DNA of 64,000 nt from Chthoniobacterales bacterium (GCA_035274845.1 DATENU010000024.1:248001-312000); one strand, 5' to 3'; positions 1 through 9,864 are shown, counted from the stretch's first letter. The notes: generated by a model not told the origin, from the sequence alone. Made by a program: numbers and translations.

Positions 1-209
1 ACGTGCTCGACGATCGTGAACGGAAAATCATTTTCTCGCGCTTCGGGCTCGATGGCGGCAAGCCGAAGACGCTCGAGGAAGTCGGCAAGAAGTTTGGGGT
101 CACCCGCGAACGGATTCGCCAGCTCCAGAACATCGCGCTCTCAAAGCTTCGCCGCGCGCTCAGCAAGAAAGAGCGCCCGGTCGACGTGGAGCTGCCGGTC
201 GAAGCGTAA
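1..209 (+). CDS. RNA polymerase sigma-70 family factor, C-terminal end (5' truncated by window)
   Basis: Only the last 68 or so codons are inside the window; the reading frame is open at base 1, so the GTG at position 3 is an internal valine and not a start. The visible part is sigma region 4: 'SRFGLDG', then 'TLEEVG', then the helix-turn-helix recognition segment 'VTRERIRQL' that contacts the -35 element. A primary (RpoD) or closely related RpoS-type factor fits best, because this version of region 4 is typical of group 1/2 sigma factors and not of ECF factors. The tail after region 4 is short and charged. Which sigma factor it is cannot be decided without the upstream part. Confidence 0.9.
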   Translation, partial: VLDDRERKIIFSRFGLDGGKPKTLEEVGKKFGVTRERIRQLQNIALSKLRRALSKKERPVDVELPVEA

Positions 210-230
210 CAACAGTTTAGAAGGAGTCTC

Positions 231-268
231 AAAAACGCGCGGGAGCAATCTTCCGCGCGTTTTTGTTT
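231..268 (+). terminator. Rho-independent terminator of the sigma factor gene
   Basis: A perfect 12-bp stem (AAAAACGCGCGG at 231-242 with its complement at 253-264) with a 10-nt loop, followed by a T-rich tract ending in TTTTGTTTT. It lies 22 bases after the sigma stop codon, in the right orientation. Confidence 0.9.
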
Positions 269-269
269 T

Positions 270-297
270 GGTAGGGACACCGCGCTGCGGTGTCCGC
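270..297. repeat. REP-like palindrome, family 1 (GTAGGGAC...)
   Basis: Palindromic unit reading GTAGGGACACCGCG..., stem GGACACCGC/GCGGTGTCC. It is one of four family-1 copies in the window (270-297, 321-347, 26631-26658, 49718-49744) sharing a GGTAGGGACG start and a complementary end. All four lie between genes. Confidence 0.75.
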
Positions 298-320
298 GGC
301 GTGTGGTTGCAGAATCATTT

Positions 321-347
321 CGGACGGCGCAGCGCGCCGTCCCTACC
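321..347. repeat. REP-like palindrome, family 1, opposite orientation
   Basis: CGGACGGCGC... to ...GTCCCTACC, in inverted orientation to the copy at 270-297 and 23 bases away, so the two form a BIME-like pair between the convergent sigma and pyk genes. It ends two bases before the pyk stop codon. The copy at 49718-49744 has the same sequence. Confidence 0.75.
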
Positions 348-349
348 AA

Positions 350-1753
350 TTATTCGACCGTCCGCAGCTGCACTGAATCCACTTTGTCGCGCCCGCCGAG
401 CATGTCGCTCAGGACAATGAGATGGTCGCCGGGCTCGGTGAGCTTCTGTTTTCGCAGGTAGGCGATCGCCGCCTCAATCGTGTCGTTCGGGTTTTCGGCA
501 AAGTCGAGCATGACGGGGTGTGTTCCCCAAAGAATCACGATCTGGCGAAAAACGGTTTCGCTGCAGGTGAAGGCAAAGATCGGCGCCGTGGCCGGCCGCA
601 AATTCGAAGCGTAACGCGCCATGGTTCCGTGGTGGGTGAACACGACAATTTTGGATCGGCTCAGCGAATTGGCCAGCACGACGGCGGACGCCACCGTTTT
701 CTGCCGGTTGTCCTCCAACATCGCGTCCTGGCCGTAGCCCGCTCCGCCGCTGCGCTCGATCCGGCGCGCCACGCGGTCGAACACCTTCACACACTCGATC
801 GGGTAACGGCCCGTGGAAGTTTCTCCGCTCAACATGATGGCGTCGGCCTGTTCGAAGACGGCGTTGGCCACATCCGTAATCTCGGCCCGCGTCGGCATTG
901 GATTCTCGATCATCGACTCCAGCATGTGCGTCGCCACGATCACCGGCTTGCCGATCCGCAGGCAGCGCTTCACGATTTTACGCTGGATGATCGGGAGCTC
1001 TTCCATCGGACATTCGATCCCCAGATCGCCCCGCGCGATCATGACGACGTCGGCCGCTTCGATCATTTGGGTTATGTGGCGAACGGCGGACTGGTCTTCG
1101 ATTTTCGCCACAATTTGGGCGGAACTCTTCGCCTTCTTCAGCACCCGGCGCAGCTCCTGGAGATCACTTTTCTTCCGGGCAAAGCTGAGCGCGACGAAAT
1201 CGACCTTCAGCTCCACACCCAGCGCGATGTCGGCGCGGTCCTTATCAGTCAAGGGCGGCAGGTTCACGTGGACTCCAGGCAGATTGATATGCCGGCGTGA
1301 GCCGAGCACGCCCTGCGTTAGCACCTTGCAGCGAATCCGGTTCCGCTTTTTTCCCAGAACCAGGAGCCGCATGACGCCGTTGTCGACCAAAACGATGTCG
1401 CCGACGGAGATGTCGTTGACGAGCCCTTCGTAGTTCACGTCGACCGAATATTTTTCCTCGCTCCGCGCGCCGCGGACGGTGAATTCGAGAATATCGCCCG
1501 GTTTCAAATTGAGCTCTGTCTTCAGGTCGCCCGTCCGAATCGCCGGTCCCTGGGTATCGAGAAGGATTGCCACCGGCCGCGAAATTTCCGCCGCGATTTT
1601 CCGGATCCGCGGAACGATCTCGCGCACCCAGGGATGCTTCGCATGGCTCATGTTCAGGCGAAAAACATCCGCGCCCTCCTGGAGCAATTGCCGCAGCGTC
1701 TCGGTCTTCTCCGTGGCCGGACCGATCGTGCAGATGATTTTCGTCTTCCGCAT
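350..1753 (-). CDS. pyk: Pyruvate kinase
   Basis: Converts phosphoenolpyruvate and ADP to pyruvate and ATP, the last step of glycolysis. The 467-residue product has the usual family length and begins 'MRKTKIICTIGPAT'. Visible motifs are 'RLNMSHAKH' near residue 33, the lysine segment 'IVAKIEDQSAV' near 215, 'IARGDLGIE' near 240 that binds the metal, and 'SGETSTGRYP' near 310. The C-terminal allosteric-type domain is present. The start lies 18 bases after the stop of a large glycosyltransferase gene on the same strand, so it may be co-transcribed with it. The stop is close to a palindromic repeat and no T-tract terminator is evident. Confidence 0.97.
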   Translation of the reverse strand: MRKTKIICTIGPATEKTETLRQLLQEGADVFRLNMSHAKHPWVREIVPRIRKIAAEISRPVAILLDTQGPAIRTGDLKTELNLKPGDILEFTVRGARSEEKYSVDVNYEGLVNDISVGDIVLVDNGVMRLLVLGKKRNRIRCKVLTQGVLGSRRHINLPGVHVNLPPLTDKDRADIALGVELKVDFVALSFARKKSDLQELRRVLKKAKSSAQIVAKIEDQSAVRHITQMIEAADVVMIARGDLGIECPMEELPIIQRKIVKRCLRIGKPVIVATHMLESMIENPMPTRAEITDVANAVFEQADAIMLSGETSTGRYPIECVKVFDRVARRIERSGGAGYGQDAMLEDNRQKTVASAVVLANSLSRSKIVVFTHHGTMARYASNLRPATAPIFAFTCSETVFRQIVILWGTHPVMLDFAENPNDTIEAAIAYLRKQKLTEPGDHLIVLSDMLGGRDKVDSVQLRTVE

Positions 1754-1771
1754 CAGGTTCAGGTTTGAAGT

Positions 1772-4663
1772 TTAATCCGAGAAAGCAAGGGTCTCCTCCT
1801 TCACGCCCGGCGGAGGCGGCATCGCAGGAACCGCGAGTCGCTCCTCGGACGAGAAATCCGGCACCCGCGGAGGAAACGCGATTTCGAACCCGGGGAGATT
1901 CAGCGAGAGATTCGGATTATAAAACGGATCGCGGATCAACCGCTTGGGCCAGACGCGCTGGACGTAGCCTGCTTCCTTGAGAAAGAGCGCCTGTTCTTCC
2001 AGCGTGCGCTGGTGCCCGCGCGAGGCCGATTCGTGATGAATGAGGTTCGTGTACGGCGTCCACACAACCCAATAGCCCCGTTCGGTCAGGCGCAGGCAAA
2101 AATCGATGTCATTGAACGTGACGCTAAGATTTTGCTCATCGAACCCGCCCAGTTCTTCGAAAACTGCTTTGCGGACCGCCATGCAGGCGCCGGTCACGGC
2201 CGAGCAATTTTGCCGGAGCCAGGCGCGATTGAAATATCCCGGATGTCCGCGGGGAATACGAGGGAACGCGTGCCCGGCCACTCCGCCGAGACCAAGAATA
2301 ACTCCGCCGTGTTGCAGGGTCCCGTCCGGATACCAGAGCCGCGCGCCGACTGCGCCGACTTCTTTCCGGGCGGCATGACTGACCATTTCCGTGAGCCATC
2401 CCGGCTCGTCGATTTCGGTGTCGTTGTTCAGCAAGACCAGGATGTCTCCCCGCGCCTCAGCCGCTGCGTGATTGTTGAGGCGGCTGTAGTTAAATGGACC
2501 GGCGTCGACTACGACTCGGACAAGGCCCTCGCTCTGAGCACGGCGGAAAAAGGCGAAAGTCCGTTCCTCGACCGATCCGTTATCGACGATGATAATTTCG
2601 TAGGGCTGGTAATCGGTCCGCGCCCGGATGCTTTCCACACAGCGCTCCAATAATTCCAGCCGGTCGCGCGTCGGGATGATGATGGAAGCGAGCGGCGCGG
2701 GCGTGGGCACCGCGTGAATGAAACGGTGGGACTCCGTGTTTTCAGGGCATGGCACCACGGTGCCGGGCATCTGGCGGCGTTTGCAGTAGTCCGCGATCGC
2801 GCGGCGCGCGGCTTCTTTCGCGTACGGTTTCGCGTCGGGAACGGCCGCCAGGCTGCCGGTGACCATTCGCCAGTGATAAAGAATGCGCGGAATATGCCGC
2901 ACCTGTTCGGGGCGCAGTCTCGCCACACAACGAAGCGCGAGATCGTAATCCTGCGAGCCTTCGAATCCCTCCCGGAACCCGCCGATCTCGCGCAAGAGAT
3001 CGGCGCGATACACCCCCAGGTGGTTAATGTAATTCTGGCCCAGAAAAAGTTCGGGATTCCAGTCCGGCTTGAAGAATGGATTCGAGCGGACGCCGTTCTC
3101 ATCGATTTTGTCTTCATCGGAGAAAACCAATCCGGCGTCCGGATGGCGATCGATCTCCAGCGCCACCGTGGCCAGGGCGTGCTCCGCCATTTCGTCGTCC
3201 TGATCGAGCAGGGCGCACCAGTCGCCCGTAGCGAGCCCGATAGCTGAATTCGAGCAGGCCGAGATATGACCATTGCGCTCGCGGAACGTGATCCTGATCC
3301 GGCTCTCTTCGCGGGCAACGGCCTCCAGGAAGGGGCGCACTCCGGTATCCGTCGAAGCGTCGTCCGCAATGCACAGCTCCCAATTCTCATAGATCTGCCG
3401 GCGGACGGAGTCGATGGCTGCTTTCAGAAACTGCATGGGCGGATTGTAGACCGGGAGGATCACGGAAATCCGAGGCTTCCGCGGGAGACGCCGCAAAGCG
3501 CGCCGGAGACGCACCCTGTCGATGTCGCCAAATTGGCGGAGCCATTCTTCGTAACCGGTTGCGATGCTGGGATCGTCCAAAGGCCTCGACCGACAAACGT
3601 CTCTGAACAGCTCGCCGAACCGGATCGCCAGCCGTTCCAGCCTAAAGTGGCGTCGAAAAGTCCGCAGGCCCGCGGCGCCGATCCGATTCAACAATTCGCC
3701 ATCCGTCACCAACCGTTCAATGGCGTGAGCGAGAGCCGTTGGATCGTTCGGGGGAACAAGAAGCCCATTGCTTCCGTCGCGCAGCCACTCGCTGATACCG
3801 CCGACGTCTGTGCTGACCACGCCTTTACCCAAGCCCATCGCTTCCAGGATCGTGATCGGCATGGTCTCGTCGCGCGATGGGCAGACCAGGACGTCGGCTT
3901 TCGCCAGGGCGGCGAGCGACGTCTCATGATCGCATTCGCCAGTAAACTCAATGTTATTCGTCCCGGCGGCAGCCTCTTTCACTTCGTCCGCAAACGGCTG
4001 TTCGAGAAAACGCCCGATTAGTTTGAAATTCGCTTGCGCCGCGACATCACCCGGAAGTTTACGGATCGCCTCGACGAGCACGTCCTGCCCTTTGCGCGGC
4101 TCGATGCTCGCGAGGGTGACGAACCTCGTCCCTTCCCCCTGCGGTTTCGGGGGAATCACGCCCAGGGGATCCGGAATTCCATAAGGCACCACCTCCACCG
4201 GGGTGTTCGTCAGGCCTTGGAAGACACGGGCGGTCCGTTCTGTTGGCGTCACCAGCAACGTCGCCAGATGCAGCATGGGCGCGATTTCGGGAATCTCTCG
4301 AATCAGGCGCACGGCCACGAGAGTCTCGTGCAGATACCAGATTACGGGCTTGTTCTCCGCCCGCGCGGCCCGGACCGCGTTCCAGCTGACAATCGTGTTG
4401 GCCACCACGACGTCGAATTCCGCGACCAACTCGCGGAGGCTTCCTTGTCCGGAATCATCCAGCATGCCAGGCTGAATCACGACCGGGACGTCGCCCAGGA
4501 GATCGGAAATCGGCCCTTTCTCTGGCGCGACAACCGTCAGTCTCCATCCGTCGGCATGGAGCGAACGAGCCAGGTGCAGCAGTTGGATCGGAGCGCCGGT
4601 CAGGGTCGTTTCATGGCTCACCAACAAAACCGACGGGCGCGAGCCTGACGTGTTACGGTTCAC
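1772..4663 (-). CDS. Multi-domain glycosyltransferase (GT4-GT2-GT2)
   Basis: A 963-residue protein with three fused sugar transferase modules. Residues 1 to about 370 are a GT-B fold GT4 domain ('LLVSHETTLTGAPIQLL' near the start, 'EPRKGQDVLVEAI', then 'SRDETMPITILEAMGLG'). Residues about 395-600 are a first GT-A/GT2 domain ('ISVILPVYNPP', 'DDASTD', 'LLDQDDE'). Residues about 655-870 are a second GT2 domain ('ASIIIPTRDR', 'LLNNDTEI'). No signal peptide or membrane segment is seen, so it probably acts at the cytoplasmic face on surface polysaccharide or a glycolipid. It starts at a GTG whose last bases form the TGA stop of the upstream gene (GTGA overlap), indicating coupled translation. Acceptor and sugar cannot be read from sequence. 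Confidence 0.9.
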   Translation of the reverse strand: MNRNTSGSRPSVLLVSHETTLTGAPIQLLHLARSLHADGWRLTVVAPEKGPISDLLGDVPVVIQPGMLDDSGQGSLRELVAEFDVVVANTIVSWNAVRAARAENKPVIWYLHETLVAVRLIREIPEIAPMLHLATLLVTPTERTARVFQGLTNTPVEVVPYGIPDPLGVIPPKPQGEGTRFVTLASIEPRKGQDVLVEAIRKLPGDVAAQANFKLIGRFLEQPFADEVKEAAAGTNNIEFTGECDHETSLAALAKADVLVCPSRDETMPITILEAMGLGKGVVSTDVGGISEWLRDGSNGLLVPPNDPTALAHAIERLVTDGELLNRIGAAGLRTFRRHFRLERLAIRFGELFRDVCRSRPLDDPSIATGYEEWLRQFGDIDRVRLRRALRRLPRKPRISVILPVYNPPMQFLKAAIDSVRRQIYENWELCIADDASTDTGVRPFLEAVAREESRIRITFRERNGHISACSNSAIGLATGDWCALLDQDDEMAEHALATVALEIDRHPDAGLVFSDEDKIDENGVRSNPFFKPDWNPELFLGQNYINHLGVYRADLLREIGGFREGFEGSQDYDLALRCVARLRPEQVRHIPRILYHWRMVTGSLAAVPDAKPYAKEAARRAIADYCKRRQMPGTVVPCPENTESHRFIHAVPTPAPLASIIIPTRDRLELLERCVESIRARTDYQPYEIIIVDNGSVEERTFAFFRRAQSEGLVRVVVDAGPFNYSRLNNHAAAEARGDILVLLNNDTEIDEPGWLTEMVSHAARKEVGAVGARLWYPDGTLQHGGVILGLGGVAGHAFPRIPRGHPGYFNRAWLRQNCSAVTGACMAVRKAVFEELGGFDEQNLSVTFNDIDFCLRLTERGYWVVWTPYTNLIHHESASRGHQRTLEEQALFLKEAGYVQRVWPKRLIRDPFYNPNLSLNLPGFEIAFPPRVPDFSSEERLAVPAMPPPPGVKEETLAFSD

Positions 4664-7600
4664 GTCTTGGTACGGATGACTTCGGCGACCAGCTCGCGGA
4701 AATCGGCGCCAAACCGTTCCTCCGAAAGTTTTTCTTCGAAGGTAGCGCGACCAGCCTCCCCGAGCTGGCGGGCCAATTCCGGCTTGCCGACGATTCGCTG
4801 GATCGCGTTCGCCAGGGCTTTGGGATCTTCGGGTTTAACGAGAATCGCGTCCTTCGCCTCGGTCAGCACTTCGCCAATTCCGCCGACCCTCGCTGAGATC
4901 ACCGCTTTGCCGAAGGACAACGCCTCGAGAATCGTCACCGGCAGGGCCTCGTCCCGCGATGAACAAACCAGGACGTGGCAACGTTGAATCGCCTCCAATG
5001 CGGCGGCGTGATCGCTTTCCGCCTCGATCACCACATTTGGCAGTCGAGCCGCTGACTTCTCGATGCGAGAGCCGAATTCCGAATCCATTACCCGACCGAT
5101 CAGGCGAAATTCCGTCACCTTTTGCACCCACTCGGGCAGGAGCGAAATGGCTTCCAGAAAGATATCCTGACCCTTCCGCGGTTCGATGCTGCCCAGGAGC
5201 AGAAAGCGGAGAATGTCCGGCGGTGATTCGTTCCATCCCCCATCACTCTCACCACGAACATCGGGAATTCCGTACGGCGAACAGACCACCGGTGATTCAG
5301 TACACGGCCGGTACACGCTGGCGGTCCGTTCCGTCGGCGCGAGGATAGCGTCGGCCATTGGCAAGGCCGAGCGCAGTTTCGCTTCTTCGCGCAGGTAATG
5401 TTCGCCCACCCGGGTTTCGTGCACCCACCAAATGACCGGCACGTTCGCCTTATGCGCGGCCCGGACCGCGCCCTCGGTCCGGACCGTATTCGTCAGGACA
5501 CAATCGAAATCGCGCGCGAATTTGCCGAACGATTCGTGTCCGGTTTCGCAGAGCGGATCAATGATCAGCGGAATACCCGCGTTCTCGTATTTTTCGCGCA
5601 ACGGCCCATCCGTCGGGGCCATCACCGTGACAAACATCCCGTTACGCGAGCACCACCGAGCGAGGTGCAGGAGCAACAGGGGCGCGCCGCTCAAGGTCAG
5701 GTCGTGCGAGACAAAAAGGAGATCGGGCGAAGCATCAATTGGTGCGGCGGGCTGGACGGCATGCATTCGGATCGGCGTCGGGGAATCGAGATGCAGCCAG
5801 TCCCGCATATTGTCCGTGAAATAGGGATCATGAGTGACGTAGCTGCCCCAGCGTTTCAGCAAAAATGTCGTCGCCTTGTCGGCCTTGCGGGGGCGACTTT
5901 TTGTTTCCGTCGCACCGATCGAGACGTGGCCGAGATGGCGCAAGGTGGCGTATGGCGTGTAAACACAGCGCAACCCGGCCTCGCGCACCTTGAAACACAG
6001 GTCAACGTCGGAATGCGCGATGGGCGTGTTGGCCGCATCGAAGCCGCCGACCTGGAAAAAATCGCTCCGCCGCATCGCCAGGCAGGCCGCCGAGAGCGCG
6101 GAGACGTCGCGCAGCGATTGCGCGAAATTGACATGCTCGGTCGAATCCGCCGCGCGCTGGTGAAAAGCCGTTCCGATCAATCCGCGGACGCCGGTGACCA
6201 GGCCGGCGTGTTGAATTTGGCCGGTCTCATAAACCAGCTTGGGCGCAACGGCTCCCACCTCAGGATTCTCGAGCGGCTCGATCAGGTTTTGAATCCAGTC
6301 GGGCTGGATGCTCTCGACATCGTCGTTGAAAAAAATCAACCGCGTCCCAGTGGCCGCTTCCGCGCCCAGATTGCATTTGTCGGAGAAGTTAAAGGGGGTG
6401 TCATAGGGCACAAAGCGAAAGATAACGTTCTCCCCTTCCAGGAACCGGAGCGGCTCGGCCAGCTTGGAGTTGGTCACCAGGATGATCTCGAGGTCGGGAT
6501 ATTTCGTTGCCTGCGGCAGATCGCGCAAACACGCCTGCGCGCGCATCGGCGAATCCGTCGGCACAATGATCGACACGCGCGGCCAGTTTGCGACCTTCAA
6601 GCGCGCTCGATTCGCGGTCGGGTATTCGATGATCTCAGCGGGAAGATTACGCCGGCGCATCGCTTCCCCTAAAGCGGCCAGATTGGTCTGGCGCGCTCCG
6701 GGTTTGCCCCCCGTCGACCCGGAAGCCGCGTGCTCGCGCCAGTGGTAAAGAACATGTGGAATGTGCCGAATCGATTTCGCGCGCTCCGTTGCCCGCAAGG
6801 CAAAGTCGTAGTCCTGCGACATATCGAATTCCTTCCGGAATCCGCCCAGCTCCAGGGCCAGGGAACGGCGGTAAGCGGTCAGATGCCCGATATACATCGA
6901 GGCCAGGAGAAGTTCAGGGCTCCACTCCGGCTTGAAAAAGGGCGCGTGCCGTTTTCCTTTCGCGCTCAGGCGGTCTTCGTCGCTGTAAAAAATATCGGCC
7001 TGTTCGAATTCCAGGGCAGCCCGCGCCAACTCAAACAAGGCAAAAGGGGCCAGGAGATCGTCATGGTCGACGCATGCCACCAGATCGCCGCTCGCCATTT
7101 GCAAAGCGCGGTTGGTGTTCTCCGCGATGCCGAGATTCTCCGTCAATCGCTCGATCCGAATCCGTGCCTCGCTTGCTTCCCAGCGCCGCAACGTCTCGAT
7201 TGTTTCCGGGCGATCCGAGCCGCCGTCGATCACGCATATCTCCCAATTGCCATAGGTTTGAGCTGCGACGGACTGGAACATCTCCTCCAGATAATTTGCC
7301 GGAGTGTTATGGACCGGGGTCAGCAGACTGATCTTGAGGCGCGTTGAAAATTCTCCCGAACTCTGGCGCTGCCGCTCGAGGGCCGTTTCGTCCGGCTCGT
7401 GTTCGCTGATCCAGGCCGCATATCGGTCGACCGGCTGGCGGGACGCGGCCGGCGCCGCAGCTTCTTTGGAATCCGGGACTGCCTTTGGCGGGCGAGAAAT
7501 CCGGAAACTGCGCGGAAGACGCTTGAGTTCGCGGACGACCCTTTCCCCAAAAGATTTGCGGACCTTCGGTCCACCCTGCACCTGAAAACATTTCCCTCCC

Positions 7601-8619
7601 CTCCGACAGGCAATCTTCGCGGCGTTGAGGATCTGCTTCTGGTCCTTGACCTGGGTTTTGAGTTTTTCGATTTGGCTTTTCAGCTTCTCCGCTTCCGCAA
7701 CCCAGTTCCGGAGCTGCTCCTGCTGGCCGTCCATGACAAGCTGAGCCTTCGCGCGATCACGGCGCAGATTTTCGAAATGATCCTGGAGTTCCGCCTGGGC
7801 CTGTTCGAGCGCCGCAATCGAGCGGCCCTGATGGTCCATGATCGTCTGGACTTTCCCGCGGTCCGCGAGGAGCGAATCGAGCCAGATTTGCCGAACCTGG
7901 AGGGTGGCAGTGGTTTTTTCCGCCTGCTCGGCGCGCCCCAGCGCGTCAATGCGAGCCGCGGCCAGCGCGTAAATGGCGCCCAGATCCCTTGCCTCTTCGG
8001 AAGATCCAAAAAGCTGTTTCAATAGAAACGGGGCGGAAGAATCGGGCGGTGATTGTCGGGCCAAGCCGAGCCCGAGACCGGCTGGAAACTCCGTGCTCAC
8101 TCGCTGGGCGGTCCATTCCGTCCAAGCCGTTTTCGGGCTATCAACCCGCTCGAGGCCGGCGCCGTGCAGCAACACGATTGCCTCTGGAGCCAGCTTGGAA
8201 GCCCAGGCGGCCAAATCGGCTCGGATTTCCGCCCCCGAGTCGCAATCATCCAGCAGCAGAAGATTGACGCTCCCCTCCGCCAGCTCCGCGAGGGCCGCGC
8301 TCGCGGAACCGAAGTAGCGAGCGCACTCGCCGTAAACTTCCTGCCCATCATCCTTCCCTTTTTCCCAGGCAGTATCGTCAGTCTCCGCCTCGCCGTCCCG
8401 CTCGCGCCGGACGGCCACGCATTCGCCATCCAGTCCCAGTTCCGTGACAGCCTGGCAAAAGGTGAAAAAGGCCTGGCCGTCGCCAAATCCTAAGGTCACC
8501 ACCCTTCCCGGTTTCAAGGTCGCGATGAGGTCGTAGAGCAACGGGAGATGAAAACGAACCGGCCCGCCGGAATAAAATTTCGGCTGGAACGCGAGCAGGC
8601 TCGGCAACGTCTCGAACAT
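4660..8619 (-). CDS. Giant glycosyltransferase with N-terminal methyltransferase-like and coiled-coil parts (GT2-GT2-GT4)
   Basis: A 1319-residue protein. Residues 1 to about 200 look like a class I methyltransferase-type Rossmann domain ('VVTLGFGDGQAFFTF' near 40, 'LLLLDDCDSG' near 125). About 225-345 is a Gln/Lys/Glu-rich coiled coil. Two GT2 domains follow near 430 ('KISLLTPVHNTP', 'CVDHDDLLAPFA') and near 680 ('VSIIVPTDSP', 'FFNDDVES'). About 965-1319 is a GT4 domain ('LLFVSHDLTLSGAPLLLL', 'IEPRKGQDIF', 'SRDEALPVTILEAL'). The GT4 and GT2 modules are clearly paralogous to those of the next gene but in the opposite order. It is probably a polymerase-like enzyme for O-antigen or capsule. The Rossmann part may be non-catalytic; no clear GxGxG is seen. 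Confidence 0.88.
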   Translation of the reverse strand: MFETLPSLLAFQPKFYSGGPVRFHLPLLYDLIATLKPGRVVTLGFGDGQAFFTFCQAVTELGLDGECVAVRRERDGEAETDDTAWEKGKDDGQEVYGECARYFGSASAALAELAEGSVNLLLLDDCDSGAEIRADLAAWASKLAPEAIVLLHGAGLERVDSPKTAWTEWTAQRVSTEFPAGLGLGLARQSPPDSSAPFLLKQLFGSSEEARDLGAIYALAAARIDALGRAEQAEKTTATLQVRQIWLDSLLADRGKVQTIMDHQGRSIAALEQAQAELQDHFENLRRDRAKAQLVMDGQQEQLRNWVAEAEKLKSQIEKLKTQVKDQKQILNAAKIACRRGGKCFQVQGGPKVRKSFGERVVRELKRLPRSFRISRPPKAVPDSKEAAAPAASRQPVDRYAAWISEHEPDETALERQRQSSGEFSTRLKISLLTPVHNTPANYLEEMFQSVAAQTYGNWEICVIDGGSDRPETIETLRRWEASEARIRIERLTENLGIAENTNRALQMASGDLVACVDHDDLLAPFALFELARAALEFEQADIFYSDEDRLSAKGKRHAPFFKPEWSPELLLASMYIGHLTAYRRSLALELGGFRKEFDMSQDYDFALRATERAKSIRHIPHVLYHWREHAASGSTGGKPGARQTNLAALGEAMRRRNLPAEIIEYPTANRARLKVANWPRVSIIVPTDSPMRAQACLRDLPQATKYPDLEIILVTNSKLAEPLRFLEGENVIFRFVPYDTPFNFSDKCNLGAEAATGTRLIFFNDDVESIQPDWIQNLIEPLENPEVGAVAPKLVYETGQIQHAGLVTGVRGLIGTAFHQRAADSTEHVNFAQSLRDVSALSAACLAMRRSDFFQVGGFDAANTPIAHSDVDLCFKVREAGLRCVYTPYATLRHLGHVSIGATETKSRPRKADKATTFLLKRWGSYVTHDPYFTDNMRDWLHLDSPTPIRMHAVQPAAPIDASPDLLFVSHDLTLSGAPLLLLHLARWCSRNGMFVTVMAPTDGPLREKYENAGIPLIIDPLCETGHESFGKFARDFDCVLTNTVRTEGAVRAAHKANVPVIWWVHETRVGEHYLREEAKLRSALPMADAILAPTERTASVYRPCTESPVVCSPYGIPDVRGESDGGWNESPPDILRFLLLGSIEPRKGQDIFLEAISLLPEWVQKVTEFRLIGRVMDSEFGSRIEKSAARLPNVVIEAESDHAAALEAIQRCHVLVCSSRDEALPVTILEALSFGKAVISARVGGIGEVLTEAKDAILVKPEDPKALANAIQRIVGKPELARQLGEAGRATFEEKLSEERFGADFRELVAEVIRTKT

Positions 8620-8748
8620 CAGGAAAAGCGCGTGGTTGAACCGCTCAATAGAGGACTAAACAGGCCTGCCTGTCTAACGATTCGCAAAAATCCCTTGCTG
8701 GGCGCGGACCCTCCTTCAGAATCATCGGGAGCCGCCCGCGATTGTTAA

Positions 8749-9810
8749 ATGGCGTGGACGAGTTTATTGGGCAGCACGATGCATCGGCATTCCTTCGATA
8801 GCATGGCAGAATTTCGGAGCCGGTACCTGGAGCCCCGCCGCCACGAGCCGCTCACGGTTATCGACCTCGGCAGTGCCGACCTGAATGGCTCCTATCGCCA
8901 GCTCTTCGCCGCTCCGCCCTGGCGTTACCTCGGGGTCGATCTCGTTCCGGGAGAGAATGTCGATATCGTTCTGCGCGATCCCTACCACTGGCGCGAGCTC
9001 GGTTCCGACTCGATCGACGTCGTCGTTTCCGGGCAAACGTTCGAGCACACGGAATTCTTTTGGGAAACGATGCTCGAAATCGCGCGCGTCCTGAAACCCA
9101 ACGGGATGTGTTGCATCATCGCCCCCTCCTGCGGTCCCGAACATCGTTTCTCCCGAGATTGCTGGCGGATCTTTGCCGACGGTTTTTCGGCTGTGGCGCG
9201 CTATGCCGGCCTTGAAGTCGTGGATGTCCAAACCCAATGGGGAGACTTGCCCGACTACGATTCGGAGAGCAACAAGTGGCACGACTCGGTCCTGATCGCG
9301 CGGAAGCCGGAACGGCCTTTCGGGACCAGGCTGCGTTGGCAAATCCACTCCTTTCTGAAGCGCCTCGTCCCGCCTCCTGCTCGGGCGCCGGAGACGATTA
9401 TCCAAATTTTTCATTCCCACGATGGCAGCCACAGCGAGGCCAATTCCGTCACCGCCAGAATCGGGCATGAAGCCTGGAAGGAAGTTTCAATCCTCCTGCC
9501 GCCGGGCGCGGGAGCGGCGCCGCTCCGGATCGATTTCATGAGCGACCTGACGGTGATAGACGTGGCTTCCATTGAAGTGGCCACCAAAACCGCGTCCCTG
9601 TTTCGCGCAGCCGATCCGGAGAGTTTCAAAACGATCGCCCTTGCCGGTGATGCGCAACCGATCGCTCACCCGGAGTATTTGCGACTCAAGGTCACCGGCA
9701 TCGATCCCCAGTTGATTCTGCCCGCTTTGCCAGCGGTCCCCGCCGACGAAGCGATCGAAGTGAAACTCCGCCTGCTGGTCTCCGCTCCGGACCAGCCAAA
9801 AGAGGCCTGA
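8749..9810 (+). CDS. SAM-dependent methyltransferase (type 11) with C-terminal extension
   Basis: A 353-residue protein divergent from the glycosyltransferase operon. Motif I of class I methyltransferases is 'VIDLGSADLNGSY' near residue 38, motif II 'YLGVDL' near 60, and the post-motif 'LEIARVLKPNGMCCIIAPS' near 105. About residues 205-353 form an added domain with beta-rich character that I do not recognise. The context suggests methylation of a polysaccharide or its precursor. The start is uncertain: ATGs at 8749, 8779 and 8803 are all possible and none has a clear ribosome binding site. Confidence 0.8.
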   Translation: MAWTSLLGSTMHRHSFDSMAEFRSRYLEPRRHEPLTVIDLGSADLNGSYRQLFAAPPWRYLGVDLVPGENVDIVLRDPYHWRELGSDSIDVVVSGQTFEHTEFFWETMLEIARVLKPNGMCCIIAPSCGPEHRFSRDCWRIFADGFSAVARYAGLEVVDVQTQWGDLPDYDSESNKWHDSVLIARKPERPFGTRLRWQIHSFLKRLVPPPARAPETIIQIFHSHDGSHSEANSVTARIGHEAWKEVSILLPPGAGAAPLRIDFMSDLTVIDVASIEVATKTASLFRAADPESFKTIALAGDAQPIAHPEYLRLKVTGIDPQLILPALPAVPADEAIEVKLRLLVSAPDQPKEA

Positions 9811-9818
9811 TAAAAGAA

Positions 9819-9843
9819 ACGCGGCGCCAGGTAGGCGCCGCGT
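9819..9843 (-). terminator. Terminator between convergent genes
   Basis: A perfect 10-bp stem ACGCGGCGCC/GGCGCCGCGT with a 5-nt loop. Read on the minus strand it is followed by TTCTTTTA, so it fits best as terminator of the DUF4142 gene; it may also slow plus-strand transcription from the methyltransferase gene. Confidence 0.75.
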
Positions 9844-9864
9844 CGCTTGCAGAGTTCCTCCGAA

